Source: an uncultured Desulfobacterales bacterium | GTDB lineage: Bacteria > Desulfobacterota > Desulfobulbia > Desulfobulbales > Desulfocapsaceae | Direction: 5' to 3' | DNA: 64,000 bases | Assembly (NCBI GenBank): GCA_937915545.1 | Contig: CALGIJ010000021.1 | Location: forward strand, 186,001 to 250,000 | Shown here: positions 45,934 to 53,909 of the stretch, piece after piece | Layout: every line of letters begins with the position of its first letter | Position numbering within the stretch: position 1 is the first letter of the stretch | Notes under the pieces: model-generated | What the model was told of the DNA's origin: nothing | The model's input: only the letters and a program-made list of their open reading frames with translations | The model's database searches: none | Position numbers and translations under genes: made by a program

Positions 45934-46284
45934 ATGATGATCATGATCAGAGCCATTGTACGACCGGAAAAAGCCGACGACGTCCTCGCCGCCCTCATGG
46001 ATGCCGGCTTTCCGGCGGTCACCAAGTACGCCGTCACCGGCCGCGGCAAGCAGCGCGGTATCAAGATCGGCGCCGTCACCTACGACGAAATCCCCAAGAC
46101 CATGCTGATGAGCGTGGTCAAGGAGGCGGACAAGGAGTTCGTCATCAACACCATCATGGCCGCCGCCCGCACCCCCGGCAAGGGCGCCTTCGGCGACGGC
46201 AAGATCTTCGTCACCGAGGTCGAGGACGTCTACACCATCAGCTCCGGGGTGCGCGAGGACACCCCGGTGGAGGTGGCGGCATGA
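45934..46284 (+). CDS. nifI1: PII-like nitrogenase regulator NifI1
   Basis: 116 residues. GlnB-fold protein with IRAIVRPEKADDVLAALMDAGFPAVTKYAVTGRGKQRGIKIG and GKGAFGDGKIFVTEVEDVYTIS. Genes of this type between nifH and nifD are NifI1/NifI2, which shut off nitrogenase after ammonium shock by binding NifDK (shown in methanogens); 2-oxoglutarate relieves this. The start at 45934 has AAGGAG upstream. Stop overlaps nifI2 (ATGA). Confidence 0.95.
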   Translation: MMIMIRAIVRPEKADDVLAALMDAGFPAVTKYAVTGRGKQRGIKIGAVTYDEIPKTMLMSVVKEADKEFVINTIMAAARTPGKGAFGDGKIFVTEVEDVYTISSGVREDTPVEVAA

Positions 46285-46655
46285 AAGAGATCATCGCCGT
46301 AGTGCGCATGAACATGATGAACAAGACCAAGGCTGCCCTGACCGCCATCGGCGTCGACGCCTTCTTCGGCCACGAGGCCCAGGGCCGGGGGCGCGGCTTC
46401 GTCAACCCCAGCCTGCTCAAGGGCGCCGAACAGGGCTACGAGGAAGCGGCCGCCCTGCTCGGCGAGAAGGGCAAGCTCTACCCCAAGCGGATGCTGAGCA
46501 TCGTCGTCAAGGACGACCGGGTCGAGCCCATCATCCAGGCCATTATCGACATCAATCGCACCGGCAAGCCGGGCGACGGCAAGATCTTCGTCCTCCCGGT
46601 GGCCGACGCGGTCCGCGTGCGCACCGCCGAACGAGGCGCCAAATCCATCAGCTAG
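46281..46655 (+). CDS. nifI2: PII-like nitrogenase regulator NifI2
   Basis: 124 residues. KEIIAVVRMNMMNKTKAALTAIGVDAFFGHEAQGRGRG and GKPGDGKIFVLPVADAVRVRTAERG identify NifI2. The T-loop region (residues about 37-65) is longer than in GlnB, as usual for NifI2. Partner of NifI1 in post-translational control of NifDK. Overlaps nifI1 by 4 bp and precedes nifD by 18 bp. Confidence 0.95.
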   Translation: MKEIIAVVRMNMMNKTKAALTAIGVDAFFGHEAQGRGRGFVNPSLLKGAEQGYEEAAALLGEKGKLYPKRMLSIVVKDDRVEPIIQAIIDINRTGKPGDGKIFVLPVADAVRVRTAERGAKSIS

Positions 46656-46673
46656 CAAGAAGGAGTATCGGCC

Positions 46674-48311
46674 ATGGCACCAGCAGACAACGCGGCAAGG
46701 CGGCCGCCACAGGAAATCAAGGAAAAACTCCTCGAGAAGTACCCGCCCAAGGTGGCCCGCAAGCGCGCCCAGCAGATCATGATCAACGAGGCGCAGGGCA
46801 CCACCCCGCCGGAGATCGTCGCCAACGTGCGCACCATCCCCGGCATCATCACCATGCGCGGCTGCACCTACGCCGGCTGCAAGGGGGTGATCATGGGGCC
46901 GACCAGCGACATCGTCAACCTGGTGCACGGCCCCATCGGCTGCAGCTTCTACGCCTGGCTGACCAGGCGCAACCAGACTGACGCCATCAACGACAGCGGC
47001 GCCAACTACATCACCTACTGCATGTCCACCGACATGCAGGACTCGGACATCATCTTCGGCGGCGAGAAGAAGCTCGCCGCGGCCATTCGCGAGGCCTACG
47101 ACCTCTTCCACCCCAAGGCCATCGCCGTCTTCGCCACCTGCCCGGTGGGGCTGATCGGCGACGACATCCACGCCGTGGCCAAACGGATGAAGGAGGAATT
47201 CGGCGACTGCAACGTCTTCGCCTTCAGCTGCGAAGGCTACAAGGGGGTCTCGCAGTCGGCCGGCCACCATATCGCCAACAACCAGGTCTTTACCCATGTC
47301 GTCGGCAAGAGCGACACGGTCAAGACCGACAAGTTCAAGATCAACCTGCTCGGCGAGTACAACATCGGCGGCGACGGCTTCGAGATCGACCGCATCCTCG
47401 ACAAGTGCGGCATCAAGAACATCTCGACCTTTTCCGGCAACGCCACCTACGACAAGTTCGCCTCCGCCAACCAGGCCGACCTGAGCTGCGTCATGTGCCA
47501 CCGCTCGATCAACTATGTCGCCGACATGCTAGAGACCCGCTATGGCATCCCGTGGATCAAGGTCAACTTCATCGGCGCCGCCGCCACCGCCAAGTCGCTG
47601 CGCAAGATTGCCCAGTACTTCAACGATGCCGAGCTGACCGCCAGGGTCGAGGCGGTCATCGCCGAAGAGATGCCCGAGGTGGAAAAGGTCTGCCAGGAGG
47701 TCTACCCGCGCACCGCCGGCAAGACGGCGATGCTCTTCGTCGGCGGCTCCCGCGCCCACCACTACCAGGAGCTGTTCAAGGAAATGGGCATGAAGACGCT
47801 GTCGGCCGGCTACGAGTTCGGCCACCGCGACGACTACGAGGGGCGGCAGGTGCTGCCCCATATCAAGGTCGACGCCGACAGCCGCAATATCGAGGAGATC
47901 GAGGTCGAGCCCGATCCCCTGCTCTACAAGCCGCGCAAGAGCGAGGAGGAGAAGGCCGCCCTGGCGGAGCAAGGCCTGGCTTTCAAGGAATACGAGGGCC
48001 TCAACCCCGCCATGGACCCGGGCACCCTGGTCGTCGACGACCTCAACCAGTACGAGGCCGAGAAGCTGGTGGAACTGCTCAAGCCGGACCTCTTCTGCGC
48101 CGGCATCAAGGAGAAGTTCTCCATCATGAAGATGGGCATCCCCATGAAGCAGCTGCACAGCTACGACTCCGGCGGCCCCTACGCCGGCTTCCGCGGGGCG
48201 ATCAACTTCTACCGCGAGATCGATCGCCTCGTCAACAGCCGGGTGTTCGGCTACATCAGGGCGCCGTGGCAGGAAAACCCCGAACTGTCGGGCACCTACG
48301 TCTGGGAATAA
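46674..48311 (+). CDS. nifD: Nitrogenase molybdenum-iron protein alpha chain NifD
   Basis: 545 residues. P-cluster cysteines C64 (TMRGCTYAG), C90 (HGPIGCSFY) and C156 (FATCPVGLIGDD); FeMo-co ligands C275 (VMCHRSINY) and H495 (KQLHSYDSGGPYAGF). An insertion of about 53 residues (roughly 398-450, including YKPRKSEEEKAALAEQG) relative to Azotobacter NifD is typical of group II/III anaerobe enzymes. All ligands are intact, so a functional Mo nitrogenase is expected. A hairpin separates it from nifK. Confidence 0.97.
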   Translation: MAPADNAARRPPQEIKEKLLEKYPPKVARKRAQQIMINEAQGTTPPEIVANVRTIPGIITMRGCTYAGCKGVIMGPTSDIVNLVHGPIGCSFYAWLTRRNQTDAINDSGANYITYCMSTDMQDSDIIFGGEKKLAAAIREAYDLFHPKAIAVFATCPVGLIGDDIHAVAKRMKEEFGDCNVFAFSCEGYKGVSQSAGHHIANNQVFTHVVGKSDTVKTDKFKINLLGEYNIGGDGFEIDRILDKCGIKNISTFSGNATYDKFASANQADLSCVMCHRSINYVADMLETRYGIPWIKVNFIGAAATAKSLRKIAQYFNDAELTARVEAVIAEEMPEVEKVCQEVYPRTAGKTAMLFVGGSRAHHYQELFKEMGMKTLSAGYEFGHRDDYEGRQVLPHIKVDADSRNIEEIEVEPDPLLYKPRKSEEEKAALAEQGLAFKEYEGLNPAMDPGTLVVDDLNQYEAEKLVELLKPDLFCAGIKEKFSIMKMGIPMKQLHSYDSGGPYAGFRGAINFYREIDRLVNSRVFGYIRAPWQENPELSGTYVWE

Positions 48312-48333
48312 CCCCGCCATCACCACGTCATTG

Positions 48334-48355
48334 CACGGCGCCCGCGGGCGCCGTG
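48334..48355 (+). other. Perfect GC palindrome between nifD and nifK
   Basis: Arms CACGGCGCCC (48334-48343) and GGGCGCCGTG (48346-48355) are fully complementary with two bases between them. It ends two bases before the nifK Shine-Dalgarno region (GGGGAAGGAA). It could control nifK translation or stabilise a processed message. Confidence 0.55.
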
Positions 48356-48369
48356 GGGAAGGAACCACC

Positions 48370-49743
48370 ATGCTACTGAGACATACCCCACAAGAAATCA
48401 GCGAGCGCAGCGCCCTGACCATCAACCCGGCCAAGACCTGTCAGCCGATCGGCGCCATGTACGCCGCCCTCGGCATCAGGGGCTGCCTGCCCCACAGCCA
48501 CGGTTCCCAGGGCTGCTGCGCCTATCACCGCTCAACCCTCACCCGCCACTACAAGGAGCCGATCTCCGCCGCCACCAGCTCGTTTACCGAGGGCGCCTCG
48601 GTCTTCGGCGGCCAGGCCAACCTGCTGCAGGCCATCGACAACATCTTCACCGTCTATGACCCGGAGGTCATCGCCGTGCATACCACCTGCCTCTCGGAGA
48701 CCATCGGCGACGACCTGCCGCAGATCTTCGACAAGGCCCACAAGGAAAAGAAGGTGCCGCCCGGCAAGACGCTTATCGGCGCCCCGACGCCGAGCTATGT
48801 CGGCTCCCATGTCACCGGCTTCTCCAACATGGTCAAAGCCATGGCCGCCATGGCCGAAAAGGGCGAGCGCAAGAACGGCAAGATCAACATCATCCCCGGC
48901 TGGGTCGAACCCTGCGACATGGAGGAGATCAAGCGGCTCGCCGCCCTGCTCGGCGTCAGCGTCAACATGTTTCCCGACACCTCGGGGGTGCTCAACGCGC
49001 CGATGACCGGGGAATACCGCATGTTCCCCGAGGCCGGGGCAACGGTCGCCGATATCCGCGACAGCGGTAACGCCCTCGGCACCCTGGCCCTCGGCGAGTG
49101 GTGCTCGGCCGAGGCGGCGCGCCTTTTGGACAGCAGGTGCAAGGTGCCCTGCTCGATCCTCGACCTGCCCTTCGGCCTCTCCGCCACCGACCGCTTCATC
49201 GACGCCCTGCGCACCATCGCCGGCACCGTGGTGCCGGAGGAGATCATGGTCGAGCGCGGCCGGCTGGTGGACATGATCGCCGACATGCACCAGTACCTCT
49301 ACGGCCGCAAGGTGGCCCTGGTCGGCGACCCCGACCAGCTGCTGGCAATGACCGAGTTCCTGGTCTCCATCGACATGCAGCCGATCCATATCGTCACCGG
49401 CACCCCCGGCAAGCGTTTCGAGGAACGCATCGCCGAGATCACCGCCCCCATGGGCCGGCCGGTCAACGTGCGCGCCAAGGGGGACATGTTCCTCCTCCAC
49501 CAGTGGATCAAGAACGAGGGGGTCGACCTGCTCATCGGCAACACCTACTGCAAGTACATCGCCCGCGACGAAGACCTGCCATTGGTGCGCTGGGGCTTTC
49601 CCATCCTCGACCGCCAGGGGCATCAGCACTTCCCGACGGTGGGCTACCGCGGCGGCCTGCGCCTTCTCGAGCAGATCCTCGGCGCACTCCTCGACCGCAA
49701 GGACCGCGACGACCCGGAGTCGCAGTTCGAGCTCGTCCTCTAA
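48370..49743 (+). CDS. nifK: Nitrogenase molybdenum-iron protein beta chain NifK
   Basis: 457 residues, the shorter form without the N-terminal extension of Azotobacter NifK, as in anaerobes. P-cluster ligands C24 (PAKTCQPIGA), C49 (HGSQGCCAYHRS) and C107 (HTTCLSETIGDD) are present. The start at 48370 follows GGAAGGAACC; an open frame reaches further upstream into the palindrome but is not a plausible start. Forms the alpha2-beta2 MoFe protein with NifD. Confidence 0.97.
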   Translation: MLLRHTPQEISERSALTINPAKTCQPIGAMYAALGIRGCLPHSHGSQGCCAYHRSTLTRHYKEPISAATSSFTEGASVFGGQANLLQAIDNIFTVYDPEVIAVHTTCLSETIGDDLPQIFDKAHKEKKVPPGKTLIGAPTPSYVGSHVTGFSNMVKAMAAMAEKGERKNGKINIIPGWVEPCDMEEIKRLAALLGVSVNMFPDTSGVLNAPMTGEYRMFPEAGATVADIRDSGNALGTLALGEWCSAEAARLLDSRCKVPCSILDLPFGLSATDRFIDALRTIAGTVVPEEIMVERGRLVDMIADMHQYLYGRKVALVGDPDQLLAMTEFLVSIDMQPIHIVTGTPGKRFEERIAEITAPMGRPVNVRAKGDMFLLHQWIKNEGVDLLIGNTYCKYIARDEDLPLVRWGFPILDRQGHQHFPTVGYRGGLRLLEQILGALLDRKDRDDPESQFELVL

Positions 49744-49751
49744 ACCCGGCA

Positions 49752-49776
49752 CGGCGGCGGGACCGGCCCGCCGCCG
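49752..49776 (+). other. Hairpin downstream of nifK
   Basis: CGGCGGCGGG pairs with CCCGCCGCCG across a 5-nt loop (ACCGG), a 10-bp GC stem starting 8 bp after the nifK stop, with no T-run. It probably protects the nifHDK message from 3' decay and lowers expression of the following genes. Confidence 0.6.
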
Positions 49777-49813
49777 CGACCGCGACAACACGGTTCGATA
49801 CGGAGGATTCGCC

Positions 49814-50920
49814 ATGCCCTCTGCCTCTACCCGCCGCTCGCCCCACCAGGGCCAGCCGCCGATCATCTTCTCCCTGCCCATCGCCGCGCAGGTCATGGCA
49901 CGCACCCGTTTCTCGCCGCCCACGCCCCTCTCCGGCGTCTGCCCGAGCCTGGACGAAGCCCTGGCACTGCTGGAAGCGGCGGTGGCCCGGGAGAGGGTGG
50001 ACATGGTCGAGCTCTCCGGCCCGGGCGACCCCCTGGCCACCCCGGAGACAACGCTCGCCGCGGCGCGCCTGGTGCGAGAGCGCTGGCCGCAGCTGCCTCT
50101 CGCCCTGCGCACTCTGGGCTGCGGGGCGGCGCGCTGGGCGGGCGAGCTGGCCGCAGCCGGCGTCTCCTATGTGGAGATCCCGGTGGACGCGGTGCACGCC
50201 GATGTCTACGAGAAGATCTATGCCTGGATTCGCCCCGGCCTGAAGACCCTGCCCATACGGCAGGCGGCCGAGCTCCTCGTCCGCGAGCAGCGGCACGCGG
50301 TATCGGCGCTCACCTTCCGCGAGGTCGAGGTGGTGGTGGTGACCACCCTCTATCCCGGCATCAACGAACACCTGCTGGCGAGAATCGCCTCCGCCATGCA
50401 GGTCCTCGGCGCCGAGGCCATGGCCGCCCTGCCCTACGAGGCGGAGGCGGGCGCCGAGGTGGCCCTGCCTGAAGACAGCTGGCAGAACAAGCCGAACGAG
50501 CTCGCCAGAACGAGAATCACCCTGCCCCTGGTGCGGCCGCTGCTGGGCCAGCGAGGGGAAGACCCCTCGGCGGCCACGGCCTTGCAGGCCGCTTCAAGAA
50601 AGGATCGCACCAGGGTGGCGGTGGCCAGCTCGAAGGGCAGGTTTGTCGATCTCCACCTCGGCCAGGCGGAAAGCTTTCTCATCTTCGACCGCGACGGCGA
50701 AGGCAGGCCGCGCCAGCTGGAGCGGCGTCCCGCCCCGCCCCCGGGCAGCGGAGAGCAGCGCTGGCAGACCCTGGCGACGACCCTCGCCGACTGCTTCGCG
50801 GTGGTGGTGGCCGCCGCCGGCCAGACGCCGCGCCGTCTGCTCGCCCGACAGAACATGCGGGTGGTCATCGCCAACCGCCCATTAGACGACATGGTCTGCG
50901 AGCTCTTCGCCGAACCATGA
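49814..50920 (+). CDS. NifB paralogue lacking radical-SAM cysteines, with C-terminal NifX domain
   Basis: 368 residues. Aligns with the NifB encoded at 60129 over its whole length: LPIAAQ (22-27 region) against LPVAPQ, GPGDPLATPETT against GPGDPFANGEET, AVHADVYEKIYAWI against AVDAAIGAKIYGWV, TLYPGINEHL against IVIPGVNDHH, and a NifX-type domain (266-368; RVAVASSKGRFVDLHLGQAESFLIF). The CxxxCxxC positions of NifB (C34, C38, C41) are V27, T31 and S34 here, and the later pair (C261, C264) is also absent. It therefore cannot hold the usual clusters by known chemistry. I infer a carrier, scaffold or regulator of NifB-co/FeMo-co. CGGAGGA precedes the ATG. In the nifHDK transcription unit. Confidence 0.85.
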   Translation: MPSASTRRSPHQGQPPIIFSLPIAAQVMARTRFSPPTPLSGVCPSLDEALALLEAAVARERVDMVELSGPGDPLATPETTLAAARLVRERWPQLPLALRTLGCGAARWAGELAAAGVSYVEIPVDAVHADVYEKIYAWIRPGLKTLPIRQAAELLVREQRHAVSALTFREVEVVVVTTLYPGINEHLLARIASAMQVLGAEAMAALPYEAEAGAEVALPEDSWQNKPNELARTRITLPLVRPLLGQRGEDPSAATALQAASRKDRTRVAVASSKGRFVDLHLGQAESFLIFDRDGEGRPRQLERRPAPPPGSGEQRWQTLATTLADCFAVVVAAAGQTPRRLLARQNMRVVIANRPLDDMVCELFAEP

Positions 50921-50966
50921 CAACACCGCTCAACGGTATCTTGCCACAGCACAGAGGAGAATCACC

Positions 50967-51269
50967 ATGGCCTTACCCAGCCGGCAGCTGTTCGTCTGCC
51001 AAAGCTTTCGCCTCAAAGGCGACCCCAAGGGAATCTGTCACAAGAATACCGACGGCTTTCTCCAGTACCTCGAAGAAGAGATCCTCGACCGCGGCCTCGA
51101 CATGCAGGTGGTGGCCACCGGCTGCCTCAAGCAATGCGAGCAGGGGCCGGTGATGGTGGTCCAGCCGGACAACTGGTGGTTCAAGGGGATGGACAGCGAG
51201 GCGGCCCTCGACAAGGTGCTTGATGGCCTCGAGAGCGGGGAGCCGCCCGCCGAGTATCTGATCAAATAG
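50967..51269 (+). CDS. Thioredoxin-like 2Fe-2S ferredoxin
   Basis: 100 residues. Four cysteines (C11, C24, C53, C57) in the order VCQSFRLKGDPKGIC...GCLKQC fit the thioredoxin-fold 2Fe-2S ferredoxins. GPVMVVQPDNWWFKGM is typical of the nif-associated members. Probable electron carrier or protective protein for nitrogenase. AGAGGAG precedes the ATG. 46 bp after the NifB-like gene and 8 bp before the GNAT gene. Confidence 0.88.
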   Translation: MALPSRQLFVCQSFRLKGDPKGICHKNTDGFLQYLEEEILDRGLDMQVVATGCLKQCEQGPVMVVQPDNWWFKGMDSEAALDKVLDGLESGEPPAEYLIK

Positions 51270-51277
51270 GCCCGGAG

Positions 51278-51739
51278 ATGACCGCCATCATCCGTCCCGC
51301 CAGCGCCGGCGATATCCCGGCGATGGTCGAGCTGCTGCGGCTGCTCTTTACTCTCGAGGCCGATTTCACCTTCGCCAGCGACCGGCAGCGGCGCGGCCTG
51401 GAGTTGCTCCTCGCCGCGCCGCAGGCCCGGGTGGCGGTGGCCGAAGTGGACGGGAGGGCCGTCGCCATGGCGACGGCGCAGTTGCTCATCTCCACCGCCG
51501 AGGGCGGCCCGGCGCTGACCATCGAGGATGTGGTGGTGGCGCCGCTGCACCGCCGCCAAGGCCTTGCCCGCCAACTGCTCGCTCATCTGGCCCTGTGGGG
51601 GGAAAGCCAGGGTGCCCGCCGCCTGCAACTCCTCGCCGACCGCGACAACACCCTGGCCCTCCTCTTCTACCAGCGGCTGGGCTGGCGCCAGACCCAGCTC
51701 ATCTGCCTGAGGGCGTATGGGCCAGGCCGTACCGCCTGA
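51278..51739 (+). CDS. GNAT-family N-acetyltransferase
   Basis: 153 residues. The acetyl-CoA binding motif A reads VVVAPLHRRQGLARQLLAHLALWGESQGARRLQLLAD, followed by LLFYQRLGWRQTQLICLRA. It is the last gene of the nifH transcription unit. The substrate is unknown; its position directly behind nif genes suggests a nif-linked function or passenger status. Confidence 0.88.
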   Translation: MTAIIRPASAGDIPAMVELLRLLFTLEADFTFASDRQRRGLELLLAAPQARVAVAEVDGRAVAMATAQLLISTAEGGPALTIEDVVVAPLHRRQGLARQLLAHLALWGESQGARRLQLLADRDNTLALLFYQRLGWRQTQLICLRAYGPGRTA

Positions 51740-51810
51740 GCGGCCTCCCCTCGCCCCTGCCTTTCCATACTGCAGCCCAAGCCAGGCAACCTGCCCCGGC
51801 TGACTCCCTC

Positions 51811-52221
51811 CTACTGCAGGCCGAGCAGCGTGCCGAGGTCGCGCACCAGCTGCCCGCGGCCCTCGCCGAGGTAGAGACCCATCTGCGCCAGGAGCTTGTA
51901 GGCGAATGCGAACTGAGCAACGGCATAGACGGCCACGGTGAACTGGCTGAGGCTGAAGACGCCGACGCCGAACTGGCTGATGCAGACGATGCCGCAGGCG
52001 AACTGGCCGATGGCGACCACCCCCCTGGCCACCACCGGCATGCGGTTGGGCCGGTACTTGAAGGCGATATGCAAGAGCGGCAGGCCAAAGAGCTGCGCCC
52101 GCGACTTGTACTCGACACCCCAGCCGGTCCACTGCCTTCTCGCCGGATAGGGCGCGCCACACTGCGGGCAGGAGAAGGCCTGCTCCGACACCTGATGACC
52201 ACATTCGCGACATGGCTTCAT
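51811..52221 (-). CDS. Zinc-ribbon protein with repetitive hydrophobic tail
   Basis: 136 residues from the ATG at 52221 (GGGAGG upstream). The N-terminus is a zinc ribbon CRECGHQVSEQAFSCPQCG. The middle carries repeated hydrophobic units (VAIGQFACGIVCISQFGVGVFSLSQFTVAVYAVAQFAFAY) with Q-F about every 10 residues, as in small membrane-associated proteins of unknown function. It lies 35 bp downstream of the ABC permease genes and may be co-transcribed. Function not known. Confidence 0.75.
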   Translation of the reverse strand: MKPCRECGHQVSEQAFSCPQCGAPYPARRQWTGWGVEYKSRAQLFGLPLLHIAFKYRPNRMPVVARGVVAIGQFACGIVCISQFGVGVFSLSQFTVAVYAVAQFAFAYKLLAQMGLYLGEGRGQLVRDLGTLLGLQ

Positions 52222-52255
52222 AGACCCTCCCGAAAGACTGGAAAAATTTCCCTGT

Positions 52256-53044
52256 TCAGCCCTCCGCCCTCCCCACCAGCTTATATCGCGCCAGCCCACG
52301 GTCTATGACGACAAAGAAGACCAGGGGTACGACGAGAAAAACCAGCGTCAGCAGGGAGGCGACGCTGCGGTCGGAGGAATTGAGCAGGGGAAAGATATAG
52401 CCTGAGTAGGCGGGCACACTGCCCCCACCGATAAGAAAAACCAGGAAGTAGTCGGAGAAGGCGACGAGGAAGACGATGGTCCCGCCGGCCACCAGCGAGG
52501 GCAGCAGCAGCGGCAGCTCCACAGTCAGGAGGACGCGCAGCGGCGAGGCGCCGAGGTTGATGGCGCACTGGGCGAAATTTTCTCCATAAGCCTGGTAGCC
52601 GGCGGTGAGCGCGCGCAGCATATAGGGATAGCTGACCACGGCGAGGATGAGCACCACCCCCGGGGCGGTATCGGCCAGCCCCAGCCGCAGAAAGACGACA
52701 TGGGCCCCCAAGGCGAAGACCATCGGCGGCAGCAGGGCAGGCAGGAGCAGCAGCCCCTCGAGCAGCCGCTTGCCGGAGAAGTCGTGCCGGGCGAAGAGCT
52801 TGGCGGGGAGGATGGTCATCAGCAGAGTCAGCAGCACCGCCGCCAGGCTATAGAGGGTCGACGAGAGGAGGGCGCGGGCGATATCGTCGCCATGGCGCCA
52901 CAGAAAACGCAGGGCGCGCCCGTCCCAGGCGGCGGGGAGGAGGTCGGGAAAAGCCCAGGACGAGGACAGGGCGTTAACCAGCAGCAAGGCCAGCGGCAGG
53001 GCGAAAAAGGTCGCCAGGGCAAGGAGCAGCAGGGCCCATCTCAT
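52256..53044 (-). CDS. YnjC/ThiP-type ABC transporter permease (second)
   Basis: 262 residues with about six membrane helices and the EAA-like loop NFAQCAINLGASPLRVLLTVELPLLLPSLVAGG, as in spermidine/iron/thiamine-type permeases. Overlaps the preceding permease gene by 4 bp. Part of an importer with the genes to 56083. Confidence 0.87.
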   Translation of the reverse strand: MRWALLLLALATFFALPLALLLVNALSSSWAFPDLLPAAWDGRALRFLWRHGDDIARALLSSTLYSLAAVLLTLLMTILPAKLFARHDFSGKRLLEGLLLLPALLPPMVFALGAHVVFLRLGLADTAPGVVLILAVVSYPYMLRALTAGYQAYGENFAQCAINLGASPLRVLLTVELPLLLPSLVAGGTIVFLVAFSDYFLVFLIGGGSVPAYSGYIFPLLNSSDRSVASLLTLVFLVVPLVFFVVIDRGLARYKLVGRAEG

Positions 53045-53907
53045 ACCTTGCGCACCTCCCGGGCGAGCCGCGCCGAGAGGCGCAGGTAGAGGATAATAAA
53101 GCCCAGGGAGAAGACGAGCAGCAGGGAGAGCATGGCCATGGCGATGGGCCGCTCGGAGAGGTCGCGATGGAAAAACACCTCGTAGACGCGCAGGCTGATC
53201 ATCCCCGGAGAGCTGTCGCCGATGACGAAGGGCAGGTCGAAGCCGCCGAGGGTGAAGACAAAGAGGATGAGGAAGGTGGTGTTGATCGCCGGCAGCACGA
53301 AGGGCAGGATGAGGGTGAAGAAGACCCTGGCCCGCCCGGCGCCGAGCATCCGCGCCACCGCCGCCTGACGCTGGTCGAAGCGCGACAGCATGGCATAGAC
53401 CATGAGGATGACGAAGGGCGTCTCCTTGTAGACATAGGCAGCGATGAGATCGACCCCCGTCCCGGCGTAGAGCAGCTGGGGAAACTCCTGGTAGGAGGCG
53501 ATGAGGCCGAGCCTATAGGCGAGGGCGGCCAGCACCCCGGTCTTGGCGAGGACGAGGGTGGCGAGGAAGCCGACGACGATATGGGGCAGGATGAGCGGGA
53601 TCTTGTAGACCAGGCCGTAGCGGCGCAGTCCGGCCGGCATCTTCCACAGGCCGTAGGCGAGCAGGGTGCCGAAAAGGCAGGAAAGCGTGCTGCTGGCCAG
53701 GGCGACGAAGAGGGAATACCCGGCCGAGCGATAGAACCAGGGGTCGGCGAGCAGCTCGCGGTAGGCGAACCACAGCTCGTCATAGCGGTAGGAGAACATC
53801 AGCAGGCCGACCGACTGCAGCAGGGTGACGGCGACGCCGCAGCCAAAGACCAGCGCCACCGGCACCAGCAGCGGCAGCAGCCGCAGGATGACGCCGCCGG
53901 CCCGCAT
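53041..53907 (-). CDS. YnjC/ThiP-type ABC transporter permease (first)
   Basis: 288 residues with six or more membrane helices. EAA loop RQAAVARMLGAGRARVFFTLILPFVLPAINTTFLILFVF. Two bases separate it from the binding protein gene. The two permeases together replace the fused YnjC of enterics. Confidence 0.87.
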   Translation of the reverse strand: MRAGGVILRLLPLLVPVALVFGCGVAVTLLQSVGLLMFSYRYDELWFAYRELLADPWFYRSAGYSLFVALASSTLSCLFGTLLAYGLWKMPAGLRRYGLVYKIPLILPHIVVGFLATLVLAKTGVLAALAYRLGLIASYQEFPQLLYAGTGVDLIAAYVYKETPFVILMVYAMLSRFDQRQAAVARMLGAGRARVFFTLILPFVLPAINTTFLILFVFTLGGFDLPFVIGDSSPGMISLRVYEVFFHRDLSERPIAMAMLSLLLVFSLGFIILYLRLSARLAREVRKV

Positions 53908-53909
53908 CG

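Noticed and set aside
46674..48311. VnfD/AnfD (alternative nitrogenase) instead of NifD
   Set aside because: No vnfG/anfG between D and K, and the nifV-nifENB set and NifD insertion fit a molybdenum enzyme of anaerobes.
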